Shown here: in pieces, positions 1-8,473 of the stretch | Layout: every line of letters starts with the position of its first letter | Position numbering within the stretch: the stretch's first letter is position 1 | DNA from: JBLIRR01 sp049472395 | Lineage (GTDB): Bacteria; SZUA-182; DTGQ01; JBLIRR01 | Assembly (NCBI GenBank): GCA_049472395.1 | Contig: JBLIRR010000024.1 | Span: forward strand, 28,740 to 92,739 | DNA: 64,000 nt | Direction: 5' to 3' | Program-made: the position numbers and the translations under genes | Notes under the pieces: generated by a model | Database searches by the model: none | The model's input: only the letters and a program-made list of their open reading frames with translations | What the model was told of the DNA's origin: nothing

Positions 1-1923
1 TTCATCAAAGACATAGTACGTGGTATCTCCATTATACGCATCAATGACTATCTTTACTGAATTACGTATATAATTTAATTCTCTTGCCGGATTTTGCTGC
101 CCGGAAGAGGATAGCCGCTGGTTTTGACCAGGTGCGCTGTCATCTGGGAAAAATGTAAATCGCTCAGAATAGGGATATTTATTCGTGAAAGTATATGCAT
201 CCTGTATCCAAAAAAGACGGCCTGTATCTGAGACAGCAATATAAGGATTCCGGTCATAAATTAAAAAAGGAGCAATATTCCTGACCCTCTCCCTGATTCT
301 GCGATGCAACATAATCCGGCTCTGTGGGGTGATATAGCCAGTGAACAGTATCCGTGGTTCAAAGAATTTTAAGGAAAAAATTAACCGGTCAAAAAAGGAG
401 CCGATGGGGACTCCTCCGCCCCCCTGATATCGCGAATAAATATTGATATCACCCTTCGGGTAATCAAATTCCTGGGACTTTGTATTCACAATCACAAATC
501 CATTGGTTTTACCACCATAATAGATTTCAGGTCTCGTGACGTGAAGGTTTGTTTCACTGACCGGCGGAATATCCTTGATAATGAGATTGGGCAATCCCTT
601 CTCCGTCACATTATTGACAGGGCTCAAACATAATCCATACCCGTGGGTATATTTGAAGTATTTGTTCTCAAAGGTTTGGGCTTGCATAGGGAGGTTTCCC
701 TGATCAAGCTCACGCGCCGAAAGCATCACTTGTGTTTTTTCACCATCAATTATATAACGGTCTTCATTCACTTTAACAAAATTATAATACAGACGCATCT
801 CCTGGAGTTCACTGTATGTTTGGCGCAATGTTGTTTTGTCCCATAATTTTACATTTTTAATGGTAGGAGAATTCTTCTTTATATCATCGAGGGTAAGATT
901 CGTGGAGGCCTGAAAATCCTTTTCTTCTATTTTGTCAAGATCATACCCGAGCCTTGTATATCGTATATTATGATGAATATACGGTGTCTCCAATGTAAGT
1001 TCATTCGGTTCCACCATAAATTTCTGCATAGCCCATGGGCATAACTCACTTACCAAGATTTTAAGAGCAATCAAAATTATTACCCCGACGATGGGCAACT
1101 TCCACCCTGTGGCTGAGGCCCTCACCCAAAATATAACGGCACATAATAAGGCGATCACAATAATAATCCAATAGGCAATCAATTGTGCATTCATATCCGT
1201 ATAGCCTGCACCAAAAGCCACTCCTCGTGTGGAATAAAGAAGCTCAAAGGTTTTTAGCCTCCTGTTCCAGGCAATAAGCAGCAAAATAAAACCTACGAGC
1301 ATTGAGAGGTGAATTTTTGCCTGATGGGTGAACATAAAATCGTGAAACTTGAGCTTTATAGCTTTATCTTTCTGATATATATATCCCACCACAAGTGTGA
1401 CGGCGATCATGGTATACAAAAGCCATTGCTGAACAAATACCTGCACTGGATAAGAAAATACATAAAATCCGATATCTCTCTGAAAAATTGGGTCTGTCTT
1501 AGCAAAGGGGGTTTGATATAAGAAGCGAAGAAACAGGTTCCATTTGAAGAGTGCAGGCCATATCCCCATAATAGCACTCAGGATAAAACAAAGCACAATA
1601 AGCATTTTGTTTACATATGCGGGTGTGACAGAGATCACCTTAACGGTGTTAAGACCTTCCGTTCGATATGAAAATTCCCAGCCTGTTCTTTTGGGACCAA
1701 TCTTTCTGGCAATATACATGTTAATTCCGATGATCATCGAAAAGCCCAACGCAAAAACCAGACCGAGCCCCCCCTTGGCGAGGAGAATTGTCCAAAAGAC
1801 AGAAGCATATTGTAATGCGCGAAACCATAAGAATTCGCCATACATGTTAGCTAATTCGCCGATGCCGATCCCGCATAGAAATATAATAACAATACGAAGG
1901 ATAAATTTTTTACTTATTTTCAT
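1..1923 (-). CDS. UPF0182 family membrane protein, C-terminus cut by window edge
   Basis: Reading left from an ATG at 1923 (preceded by GAGAGTGAGG) the frame stays open to base 1, giving 641 residues without a stop. The N-terminal third has about seven hydrophobic segments. The soluble part begins near EPNELTLETPYIHHNIRYTR and contains the family hallmarks YTHGYGLCLSPVN, LPNLIIKDIPP, YYGGKTNGFVIVNT, the Gly-rich YQGGGGVPIGS and ITPQSRIMLHR. This is the UPF0182/COG1615 family, whose members are usually about 900 residues, so roughly a quarter should lie beyond the window. The biochemical role is unknown; the topology suggests a membrane protein with a large extracytoplasmic domain. Family assignment is firm, function is not. 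Confidence 0.93.
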   Translation of the reverse strand, partial: MKISKKFILRIVIIFLCGIGIGELANMYGEFLWFRALQYASVFWTILLAKGGLGLVFALGFSMIIGINMYIARKIGPKRTGWEFSYRTEGLNTVKVISVTPAYVNKMLIVLCFILSAIMGIWPALFKWNLFLRFLYQTPFAKTDPIFQRDIGFYVFSYPVQVFVQQWLLYTMIAVTLVVGYIYQKDKAIKLKFHDFMFTHQAKIHLSMLVGFILLLIAWNRRLKTFELLYSTRGVAFGAGYTDMNAQLIAYWIIIVIALLCAVIFWVRASATGWKLPIVGVIILIALKILVSELCPWAMQKFMVEPNELTLETPYIHHNIRYTRLGYDLDKIEEKDFQASTNLTLDDIKKNSPTIKNVKLWDKTTLRQTYSELQEMRLYYNFVKVNEDRYIIDGEKTQVMLSARELDQGNLPMQAQTFENKYFKYTHGYGLCLSPVNNVTEKGLPNLIIKDIPPVSETNLHVTRPEIYYGGKTNGFVIVNTKSQEFDYPKGDINIYSRYQGGGGVPIGSFFDRLIFSLKFFEPRILFTGYITPQSRIMLHRRIRERVRNIAPFLIYDRNPYIAVSDTGRLFWIQDAYTFTNKYPYSERFTFFPDDSAPGQNQRLSSSGQQNPARELNYIRNSVKIVIDAYNGDTTYYVFDE

Positions 1924-2170
1924 CAGTACTCTGCCTCACTCTCTTCACCTGTGAAATCTATTCTCTCTTTCTTTTTATTTATATTTAAAACCATGTATTA
2001 CTCAATGGGGTGTAACTAAATCCATTTCATTCTCTTACCCATTCCTACCTTTTTATATGGTTTATTTTATTGTATCAAGATTCAAGGAACGTGCCACATC
2101 CTGATAATTACACTAATTTATTGAGAAATTGAATGTAATGGTAGTACATAATGAAAAAGCTCAAGGAAAA

Positions 2171-2209
2171 ATCCGACCATATGGGCGACTCAAAGAACAA
2201 AACGGGCGA
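2171..2209 (+). repeat. GGGCGA-type dispersed repeat, copy 1
   Basis: The stretch has CCGACCATATGGGCGA, then a 15-base spacer and a second GGGCGA. It resembles 17471-17510 (TTCGACCTGATGGGCGA ... GGGCGA) and, less well, 4457-4490. It lies in the 294-base gap between the DUF4956 and UPF0182 genes. No coding sequence is seen in that gap. Confidence 0.45.
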
Positions 2210-2217
2210 TGCTTTAC

Positions 2218-2886
2218 TCACGATACGTAATCACCATTATAGCTAATCAGTGCAGCATGTTTTACCCCCTTAATCTTAAGGAGGTTGTCAACAAGGGTGG
2301 TATCATTCTCTTGAATGCGGATTTCGATCATCAATTCCACGCCTTCTGCGTTCACAGTCCTCGACTGAAGCCTGTGTGCGGGAAGAGCCTTTTGAATTTC
2401 CGTTTCAGTCCCATTATTATGGTGTACTACCAGAAGATAGGGATCGGTGCTTCCAAAGTCTGCGCGGCTCAAACCAAAAATAAAGAGCCCAATCATGGGA
2501 CTGCCCACAAGGGCCACCAAATAAAAACCAGCCCCACAGGCAAGCCCTACTGCAATTGCCCAAAACATAAACACAATGTCTATGGGATCTTTAATTGCAG
2601 TACGAAAACGCACAATGCTAAGGGCGCCCACCATGCCCAGTGAGAGAATGATATTAGAGCTAATGGGCATAATGATCAGTGCGGTCACCAGTGCGGTCAT
2701 AACCAGACCAACGTTAAAGTTCCGCGTGTATAAGACCCCTTTGAATGTCTTTCGATAGACATAAAATATGAACAGACCAATCCCAAAGGTTAAAAGGAGT
2801 GTTACTATCACCCGCCCTATGCTCAGGGGACGGTCCACATAAGAAAAGGTCCCCATTGTTTTCATCAGTTGATTCAATGTTCCCAT
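2218..2886 (-). CDS. DUF4956 family membrane protein
   Basis: 222 residues from the ATG at 2886, chosen because GGGAGGATAATTAAT directly precedes it; an ATG farther upstream would lie inside the VTC gene. Four hydrophobic segments fill residues ~20-135. The signature GMVGALSIVRFRTAIKDPID sits between them and is the hallmark of DUF4956. The C-terminal ~80 residues are soluble and mixed alpha/beta. DUF4956 proteins are typically encoded beside VTC/CYTH-type polyphosphate polymerase proteins, and here the two genes are one base apart, so they are very probably co-translated and work together at the membrane. The precise function of DUF4956 is not established; a role in polyphosphate or surface-polymer export is inference from context. 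Confidence 0.9.
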   Translation of the reverse strand: MGTLNQLMKTMGTFSYVDRPLSIGRVIVTLLLTFGIGLFIFYVYRKTFKGVLYTRNFNVGLVMTALVTALIIMPISSNIILSLGMVGALSIVRFRTAIKDPIDIVFMFWAIAVGLACGAGFYLVALVGSPMIGLFIFGLSRADFGSTDPYLLVVHHNNGTETEIQKALPAHRLQSRTVNAEGVELMIEIRIQENDTTLVDNLLKIKGVKHAALISYNGDYVS

Positions 2887-2887
2887 A

Positions 2888-3607
2888 TTAATTATCCTCC
2901 CAGTCGTTGTATTTATAGTATTTTTTACAGATAACAAATTTTCCGATAGACAAACGGGGACGAATTGTGCTTGGGAACAATCCCCGAATGGCCTGAGGCA
3001 GAAAATTGTCATACTTTACTTCAAGAATCACGCCAGGTTCCTCTATGGCTCCCATAGTGAACACATGCCGGTCAAAGAGTGCAAGGTTATCCAGTCCCGT
3101 GTGAAGTCCGATGTCGAAAGTTATCCGGACATTACCTATCGGATGAATATAGGCCTCGCGATAATAATCCACGATCACGTTAGGCCGCAAAAGATTTCTC
3201 CTGCACTCCAGATAGAAGGCCCTCAGAAGACGCTTCTCAGAACTGGCGAGAAAGGCCACATCCCCTGCCAGAATCCGGTCTGCCTCCTTTCTGGTGAGCC
3301 TTGTGCTTTCCTTGCCTATGTAGTTATCCAGCTTGACCTTTTTTTCAAGCTTGATCACCGCATCACTGAGATCATAAATGCGCATACGGTACTTCTTACG
3401 CCGGGCAATCCCTGCCTGCTTTTCAAAAAGAGCAGTGTTTTTGAAGTCGTCGAAGTACAGGCTCCTGATGTGATATCTTCCGTCAGGACCTGCATAAGGA
3501 TCTCTTGACAAAAGAGCAGAAAGCCTGCTCTTAAGGACACGATACTGGGGGGGATCAATGTAGTACTTCAACTCCTGTCTCAAATGCAATCCCTCTCTCT
3601 CTATCAT
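2888..3607 (-). CDS. VTC-domain (polyphosphate polymerase-like) protein
   Basis: 239 residues, with an excellent ribosome site (AAGGAGGGGAGTGAG) before the ATG at 3607. The protein is a single VTC/CYTH-fold domain. Basic tunnel residues are seen in ELKYYI, YHIRSLYFDD, RRKKYRMRIY, IKLEKKVK and ESTRLTRKEA, with acidic metal-binding positions in VIVDYYR and VILEVKYD. In yeast, Vtc4 uses this fold to make polyphosphate from ATP; the bacterial homologues paired with DUF4956 are less well studied. It follows the remains of a Na/Pi cotransporter and precedes DUF4956, which supports a phosphate theme. All the conserved segments needed for a complete domain are present. Confidence 0.9.
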   Translation of the reverse strand: MIEREGLHLRQELKYYIDPPQYRVLKSRLSALLSRDPYAGPDGRYHIRSLYFDDFKNTALFEKQAGIARRKKYRMRIYDLSDAVIKLEKKVKLDNYIGKESTRLTRKEADRILAGDVAFLASSEKRLLRAFYLECRRNLLRPNVIVDYYREAYIHPIGNVRITFDIGLHTGLDNLALFDRHVFTMGAIEEPGVILEVKYDNFLPQAIRGLFPSTIRPRLSIGKFVICKKYYKYNDWEDN

Positions 3608-3608
3608 C

Positions 3609-4254
3609 TCACTCCCCTCCTTGTGAATAATTCTTGTCGATTGTCTTTTCCCTTTGCAATGAACAGTGGGCCAGTTCTTTGTTTTCCTTTTCTATGGATT
3701 CTATAATATTTTTATAAAAATGTAATGTTTCATGATATAGTGCCTTGATATACTATAACGCTTCCTTCGTAAAGAAGCTATTACCCGCCAATTTTCTGTG
3801 TGTCACCTTAGCCAAATTTTCCGCATGATCGCCTATGCGCTCGATATTGTTTACCATCCGCATTGAAGAGTTAATTTTTCTTGAAACTTAATCCAAATCC
3901 GACACCGATTGCAGGTAAGGCATAATTAGTGAGTTTAAAGGCTATAAGCTGCCCTGTGACGGTCGTTCCTATGTTGGCCCCCATAATGATCCCTACAGCC
4001 TGATTAAGACTCATGAGACCTGCATTGACGAAACCCACCAGCATAACAGTGGTCGCACTATTGTTCTGGATAAGTGCTGTTATTCCGGCCCTTACAAGCA
4101 CGCCTAAAATAGGTTTGCCTGTGAGCTTACCAAGAATTTTACGCATTCTATTTCCGGCTGCTTTTTGCAGACCCTCTCCCATAAGGTGGACACCATAGAT
4201 AAAGAGGCCAAGCCCTCCCATCAAGCCGAAAGTTATTTCCGTAACCATATTCAT
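3609..4254 (-). pseudogene. Na/Pi cotransporter (NptA/YjbB type) with large internal deletion
   Basis: The N-terminal part (start at 4248 or 4254) has the family pattern MGGLGLFIYGVHLMGEGLQK, then GITALIQNNSATTVMLVGF and GVIMGANIGTTVTGQ. It stops at 3871 shortly after residue 120. Directly downstream, in another frame, bases 3866-3609 encode the C-terminal PhoU-like domain (MVNNIERIGDHAENLAKVT ... HYKNIIESIEKENKEL-like helices), interrupted by an in-frame TAG at 3753-3755. The second membrane repeat and the linker, perhaps 300 codons, are missing. The normally invariant QSSSATT motif reads QNNSATT. The 126-residue N-terminal fragment could still be translated but cannot form a full transporter. 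It lies upstream of, and was probably co-transcribed with, the VTC and DUF4956 genes. Confidence 0.85.
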
Positions 4255-4456
4255 ATATAAAAAATCACTCCCTACCCAATTTAAAAACGAAAATTTAAGG
4301 TATACTATAGATGCATATATCTTTATCAATTAATGTGCCAAAAAAACCAGTACACGAGTAAGATTACATTTATATTGTTTTTTCATAGACTTAATAGCAA
4401 AGGTATATAAATCAACCACGTCACATATGAAAAAGATGTATTATTGCTCGCCCGGG

Positions 4457-4490
4457 CAGGCGAATTCTGGACCCTTGTGGGCGAATATAA
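4457..4490 (+). repeat. GGGCGA-type dispersed repeat, copy 2
   Basis: AGGCGAATTCTGGACCCTTG is followed by TGGGCGAATATAAG, resembling the copy at 17471-17510 with its two GGGCGAAT boxes, though in a different order. It sits in the ~275-base gap between the Na/Pi cotransporter remnant and the Cys-rich protein. Nothing else is evident in this gap. Confidence 0.35.
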
Positions 4491-4605
4491 GAGATGCTCA
4501 AGGTAGAGGTGAATTAAATGTCTACTCTAGATTTATGAGAGGTTTTCTTTTGTTCGAAGGAAATACCAATATTTTCCAGACATAATCTAAGCATATGATT
4601 TTACT

Positions 4606-4875
4606 CTATCCTTTACATGCAGTGCAGACAATTCTGCCGCCCTTTTTTATTAATCCATGTTTTGCACACACAGCGTTTCCGCAAATCTCGCACCATTCAT
4701 TACACTTCTTTCCGCAGATACCGCATGATAAGTTCTTCTTCTTGAAACAGAAATTCACAAATCTTTCATCAAATGCCCTGAACCTGCATTTCTTACACAC
4801 ACTCATGGCAATAAATGAAACGATCAGCGAGAACAGTAAATTATGCGCCACAAGATGATGATACTTGTCGTACAT
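4606..4875 (-). CDS. Small cysteine-rich zinc-finger-like protein
   Basis: Up to 89 residues from the ATG at 4875; a shorter start at 4806 gives 66 residues and contains all the cysteines. There is no strong ribosome site for either. Cysteines come in pairs: CKKC, CGICGKKC, CEICGNAVCAKH and a final CTAC. The CxxC-x4-CxxH-x11-CxxC spacing looks like a treble-clef or B-box/HIT-type zinc-binding unit. The longer form adds one hydrophobic N-terminal segment. No family was recognised. It is isolated between a pseudogene and a fatty acid hydroxylase. Conserved Cys spacing argues for a real gene, but the weak start keeps confidence low. Confidence 0.5.
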   Translation of the reverse strand: MYDKYHHLVAHNLLFSLIVSFIAMSVCKKCRFRAFDERFVNFCFKKKNLSCGICGKKCNEWCEICGNAVCAKHGLIKKGGRIVCTACKG

Positions 4876-4955
4876 GACCTGGCTGAAAACACCCGTTATT
4901 CCACACCCGCATGTGCCGGCATTTGCATATCTATAAACTCCTACTTAAGCATCTT

Positions 4956-5789
4956 TTAATCAGAAGCTGATTTCCTCTTGTGCCGGAGAACATTAATATT
5001 TCCCCCTTTTTTACCGATAAAAGGCAATGCGAGCATCCATAACATATGTTGCTTACGAATATCCCGGTAGGGAGCCATCCCGAGAGTCATATGTGTATGA
5101 CCAGATTGTGGCTGGGCTGTGTACGTTCCAAATATCCTATCCCATAAGGCAATATTAAATCCGAAATTACTATTCATCTCATGGATCATTACCGAGTGAT
5201 GCACACGATGCATATCGGGTGTGACTATAAAGAGACGGATCAATGCATCGAGTAATAAGGGTATATAAATATTACTATGATTAAACATGGCCAATCCATT
5301 TAGAATAATCTCAAAAATAAGAACAGCGAGTGCCGGTGGACCCAATAGATAAATGGCCATTAATTTGATCCCCATGGAACAGATAATTTCAATGGGATGG
5401 AAGCGGAGCCCTGTTGTAGCATCAATAGCAATATCTGCATGATGGACCATATGGAAGAGCCATAATAAGGGGACAATATGAAACATGACATGTTGAAGAT
5501 AAATGATAAAATCGAGGATAATAATACTTATTAAAAGAGAAAGCCAATACAGAAGAAAAATTGTATTAAGCAATCCTATCTTGTGCTGGTCGACAATGAC
5601 AGCCATGGCAGTCGGCATAACAGGGATAATGAGACGCACCAAATAACTATTCACAAGAACGATCCCTAAATTATCACGCCAGCGCCGTATTTTATTTCCG
5701 GGAAGAGAGCGACGAGGAGCAATAATCTCAAGCACAGCCATGCTTAATAAAATGCTGACGAAGAATATAAATTGTTTCACCTCTTTCAT
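4956..5789 (-). CDS. Fatty acid hydroxylase / sterol desaturase family membrane protein
   Basis: 277 residues, with AAGGAAACG about nine bases before the ATG at 5789. This is a membrane di-iron oxygenase family. The histidine clusters are present: QHVMFH (HxxxH), HMVHH, FHPIE and HRVHH, embedded among several hydrophobic helices. Family members insert a hydroxyl or double bond into lipids using O2 and an external electron donor. The substrate cannot be told; small bacterial members of this size are commonly of unknown substrate. Its 5' end overlaps the start region of the divergent TVP38 gene by up to 18 bases, so the two share a promoter region and may be regulated together. All metal-ligand boxes are intact. 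Confidence 0.88.
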   Translation of the reverse strand: MKEVKQFIFFVSILLSMAVLEIIAPRRSLPGNKIRRWRDNLGIVLVNSYLVRLIIPVMPTAMAVIVDQHKIGLLNTIFLLYWLSLLISIIILDFIIYLQHVMFHIVPLLWLFHMVHHADIAIDATTGLRFHPIEIICSMGIKLMAIYLLGPPALAVLIFEIILNGLAMFNHSNIYIPLLLDALIRLFIVTPDMHRVHHSVMIHEMNSNFGFNIALWDRIFGTYTAQPQSGHTHMTLGMAPYRDIRKQHMLWMLALPFIGKKGGNINVLRHKRKSASD

Positions 5790-6410
5790 CTGGATCGTTT
5801 CCTTACCCTCTCGTACCTCAAACTATATCAAAGAGAGCCCTCAATCCTTTATGCAAACCATACCCTCCTTACTATTCTTCTGTATATGATCATCTATATT
5901 ATGGTCACCTCTCTTTCATTGCCTGGCGCCGCGTTATTAACCATCGCCGGCGGGGCATTATTCGGCTTTTGGATGGGAACGGTCGTTGTGTCTTTCGCAA
6001 GCAGCATCGGTGCAACATTAGCATGCATTGTCTCAAGGTTTTTATTGCGGGAGTGGGTACAGAATAAATTTAAGGATACAGTATCCTTCATTAATGAGGG
6101 AATCAAAAAAGAAGGGGCGTTTTATTTATTCACCATGCGACTTATTCCTGCATTTCCCTTTTTTCTGATAAATCTTCTTATGGGCCTCACGCCCATGCCA
6201 TTATTTCAATTCTATTGGGTTTCCCAACTAGGCATGCTTGCCGGAACAATGGTCTATGTGAATGCAGGCAAAGAATTGGCGAGGATTGAATCTCTGGCCG
6301 GAATTTTATCCGCCAGATTGATCTTCTCATTTATCCTCCTGGGAGCCTTTCCCCTTATAGTAAAAAAGATCATGACCGGATATAAGAAATATGTGCAACC
6401 TAGGAATTAA
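5772..6410 (+). CDS. TVP38/TMEM64 (DedA-like, SNARE-associated) membrane protein
   Basis: The frame opens after a stop at 5748 and the only early start is TTG at 5772 (212 residues). The core matches TVP38 closely: SLPGAALLTIAGGALFGF, FASSIGATLACIVSRFLLR, GAFYLFTMRLIPAFPFFLIN and FYWVSQLGMLAGTMVYVNAG. Family members begin with an extra transmembrane helix before the equivalent of DRFLTLSYLK; that helix is absent, because the reading frame meets a stop inside the divergent hydroxylase gene. Either the start is unusual or the 5' end has been eroded. It is 17 bases upstream of an FAD oxidoreductase, a pairing often seen as a fusion or gene pair (TVP38 with MerA-like protein). Likely a membrane partner of that enzyme; function is inferred only. 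Confidence 0.83.
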   Translation: MFHLFHLDRFLTLSYLKLYQREPSILYANHTLLTILLYMIIYIMVTSLSLPGAALLTIAGGALFGFWMGTVVVSFASSIGATLACIVSRFLLREWVQNKFKDTVSFINEGIKKEGAFYLFTMRLIPAFPFFLINLLMGLTPMPLFQFYWVSQLGMLAGTMVYVNAGKELARIESLAGILSARLIFSFILLGAFPLIVKKIMTGYKKYVQPRN

Positions 6411-6427
6411 TTGTAAGGAGAGCGTAT

Positions 6428-7906
6428 ATGGCTCAGTATGATTATGATATCGGTATAGTAGGTGGGGGAGCAGCTGGATTAACCATTGCCTCCGGGGCAG
6501 CCCAGCTTGGAGCAAAAACCCTTTTGATCGAAAAGGAGGAGAACCTTGGAGGTGATTGCCTTCATTACGGCTGTGTACCGAGTAAGACCCTTATTAGAAC
6601 AGCGTATGTGTATCATACTATGAAAAATGCGAAGCTTTTCGGTCTTCCCCAGGTTGATCTTCCTCCGGTTGATTTTCATGAGGTATCAAAAAGGATTAGG
6701 TCGGTGATAAAGATTATTCAGAAACATGACTCTCCGGAGAGATTTTGTGCACTTGGCGTCCGGGTCCTGTTCGGAGACGCACAGTTTAAGGATGAACATA
6801 CACTCGCTCTAAATGGGAAAGCCTATTGCGCGAAACAGTGGACTATTGCGACGGGAAGTTCGCCCTTTATTCCCCCGATTAAAGGACTCCATGACACTGT
6901 TTTTCTCACAAACAAAGAGATATTTTATCTTGAAAGATTGCCGAAATCCATGAATATCATAGGCGGAGGGCCAATTGGGATTGAACTTGCCCAGGCATTT
7001 CATCGCCTTGGATGTAAAGTGAGCGTCATCGATTTAGCAGACCAGATTCTTAATCAGGAAGATAAGGATATGGCTGACCAGGTCATGAATATTCTCAATG
7101 CTGAAGGAATAGACTTTTACCTGGGTGCTTCTGTATTAGAGGTAAATCGTAAGGGGGAAGAGAAAGAGATACTCATTCAGCCCAAAGAGGGGAAAGCGAG
7201 AACCTTACAATCAGAAGAAATCCTTGTTGCCGTGGGAAGGTCCCCGAATATACATGGTTTAGGATTAGAGCATATCGGTCTTTTATTTGACAGAAAAGGA
7301 ATAAAGGTTGATTCTCGTTTAAGGACGAATCACCCGCATATATACGCTGCTGGCGATATAAATGGTGCATTTCCCTTTACCCATGTAGCCGGGTATGAAG
7401 GTGGAATTGTACTGAGCAATGCGATCTTTCATTTGCCCAGAAAGGTTAATTACCGCTATGTACCATGGTGTACCTATACCGATCCGGAGCTCGCACACAT
7501 CGGGATGAATGAAAAAACAGCACAGGCAGCTGGTATACAGTATTCTCTATGGCAGGAGGAATTTAAAAATAATGACAGAAGCATCGCAGAGGGAGAAACA
7601 AAAGGATTAGTAAAGATGCTCTTGGATGAGAAGGAAAAGCCCGTTGGGATTCAGATATTAGGGCCCCATGCGGGGGAGCTTATGAGTGAATGGGTGGCAT
7701 GTATGAATGGAAAGGTAAGTCTTCCTACGCTGGCCGCGGCTATTCATCCATATCCTACTCTTGGGGAGATCAATAAACGTATTGCGGGAAATTTTTTGTC
7801 AACGAAAATTTTCTCTGATAAGATTAAAAAAGGTCTTAAATTCTTCTTTAATCTCAAGGGAAGAGCGTGTGATCTGGCACAATTCTCCCACTTAGAGGAT
7901 CAGTGA
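6428..7906 (+). CDS. MerA-like / dihydrolipoamide dehydrogenase-like FAD oxidoreductase
   Basis: 492 residues, preceded by AAGGAGAGCGTAT. It is a class I pyridine nucleotide-disulfide oxidoreductase: FAD-binding GGGAAG at residues 12-17, redox-active disulfide CLHYGC at residues 44-49, NAD(P)H-binding GGGPIGIELAQAF near 180, second FAD motif AGDINGAFPFTHVA near 310, and the HPYPTLGE active-site box near 438 with its catalytic His-Glu. The vicinal C-terminal CysCys of true mercuric reductase is absent; the C-terminus ends HLEDQ after a basic tail, so Hg(II) reduction should not be assumed. The pair with TVP38 and the downstream DUF3047 and glycosyltransferase genes suggests one transcription unit. 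The physiological substrate is unknown. Confidence 0.93.
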   Translation: MAQYDYDIGIVGGGAAGLTIASGAAQLGAKTLLIEKEENLGGDCLHYGCVPSKTLIRTAYVYHTMKNAKLFGLPQVDLPPVDFHEVSKRIRSVIKIIQKHDSPERFCALGVRVLFGDAQFKDEHTLALNGKAYCAKQWTIATGSSPFIPPIKGLHDTVFLTNKEIFYLERLPKSMNIIGGGPIGIELAQAFHRLGCKVSVIDLADQILNQEDKDMADQVMNILNAEGIDFYLGASVLEVNRKGEEKEILIQPKEGKARTLQSEEILVAVGRSPNIHGLGLEHIGLLFDRKGIKVDSRLRTNHPHIYAAGDINGAFPFTHVAGYEGGIVLSNAIFHLPRKVNYRYVPWCTYTDPELAHIGMNEKTAQAAGIQYSLWQEEFKNNDRSIAEGETKGLVKMLLDEKEKPVGIQILGPHAGELMSEWVACMNGKVSLPTLAAAIHPYPTLGEINKRIAGNFLSTKIFSDKIKKGLKFFFNLKGRACDLAQFSHLEDQ

Positions 7907-7947
7907 TAAAAAAAGAGAGGGAGAAAAAGAGGAATGAGAGGGAAGTC

Positions 7948-8469
7948 ATGAAAAAACTCACCTATTCTGTAATAATCATAGTGCTATGCTTTACTGCTTT
8001 CTGCTTCGGCAATGAGAGACAACTATTTTTAAGAGACGGTTTTGACACACTCGATAACTGGGAACCCTTGCTTTTCCCGAAGATCCCAGAACACAGTACT
8101 TACACCCCAGTATTTAAATATGAGCCTTCGAGAGCAGGTCTTGTGGAAAAGATAAAATATAATGCTGCAAAATTATTCTATGGGAAATACCCCCCGCATA
8201 GTAGCCTTAATTATATCTGGGCAAATAAAAGGCATGGGGAAAAAGTAATCACAAGCACTTATACAGAACGCTCAAAGATGATTCCCCTGCAACAGGGAGG
8301 GGAAAATGTCGGTACCTGGCACAGTGAAGAGGTGAATATCCTTAAAGATTATCAGTCTGCCTTTGGAGAAGATCCACCGGCCATTGCAAGTCTTGCCATA
8401 ATGAATGACTCGGACAACACGAAAGAGCAGGCAGTATCCTATGTGGATGATATAGAGATTTATAAATAA
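7948..8469 (+). CDS. DUF3047 family exported protein, probably internally shortened
   Basis: The ATG at 7948 follows GAGAGGGAAGTC and begins a clear signal peptide (MKKLTYSVIIIVLCFTAFCFG); the earlier GTG at 7903 overlaps the upstream stop and is less likely. The mature part starts with the DUF3047 pattern LRDGFDTLDNWEPLLFPKI and ends with YPPHSSLNYIWANK, TYTERSKMIPLQ, WHSEEVNILKDYQSAFGE and AIMNDSDNT. From memory of the family, about 60-70 residues that normally lie between the SxAGL segment and the KIKYxxAKLxYG segment are missing at residue ~58, with the frame kept. The result is 173 residues, short for DUF3047. It may be exported and non-functional, or a compact variant. Confidence 0.8.
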   Translation: MKKLTYSVIIIVLCFTAFCFGNERQLFLRDGFDTLDNWEPLLFPKIPEHSTYTPVFKYEPSRAGLVEKIKYNAAKLFYGKYPPHSSLNYIWANKRHGEKVITSTYTERSKMIPLQQGGENVGTWHSEEVNILKDYQSAFGEDPPAIASLAIMNDSDNTKEQAVSYVDDIEIYK

Positions 8470-8473
8470 GCAT

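Noticed and set aside
6428..7906. Mercuric reductase (merA)
   Set aside because: The redox disulfide is present but the C-terminal vicinal Cys pair needed for mercury is absent, and there are no mer genes nearby.
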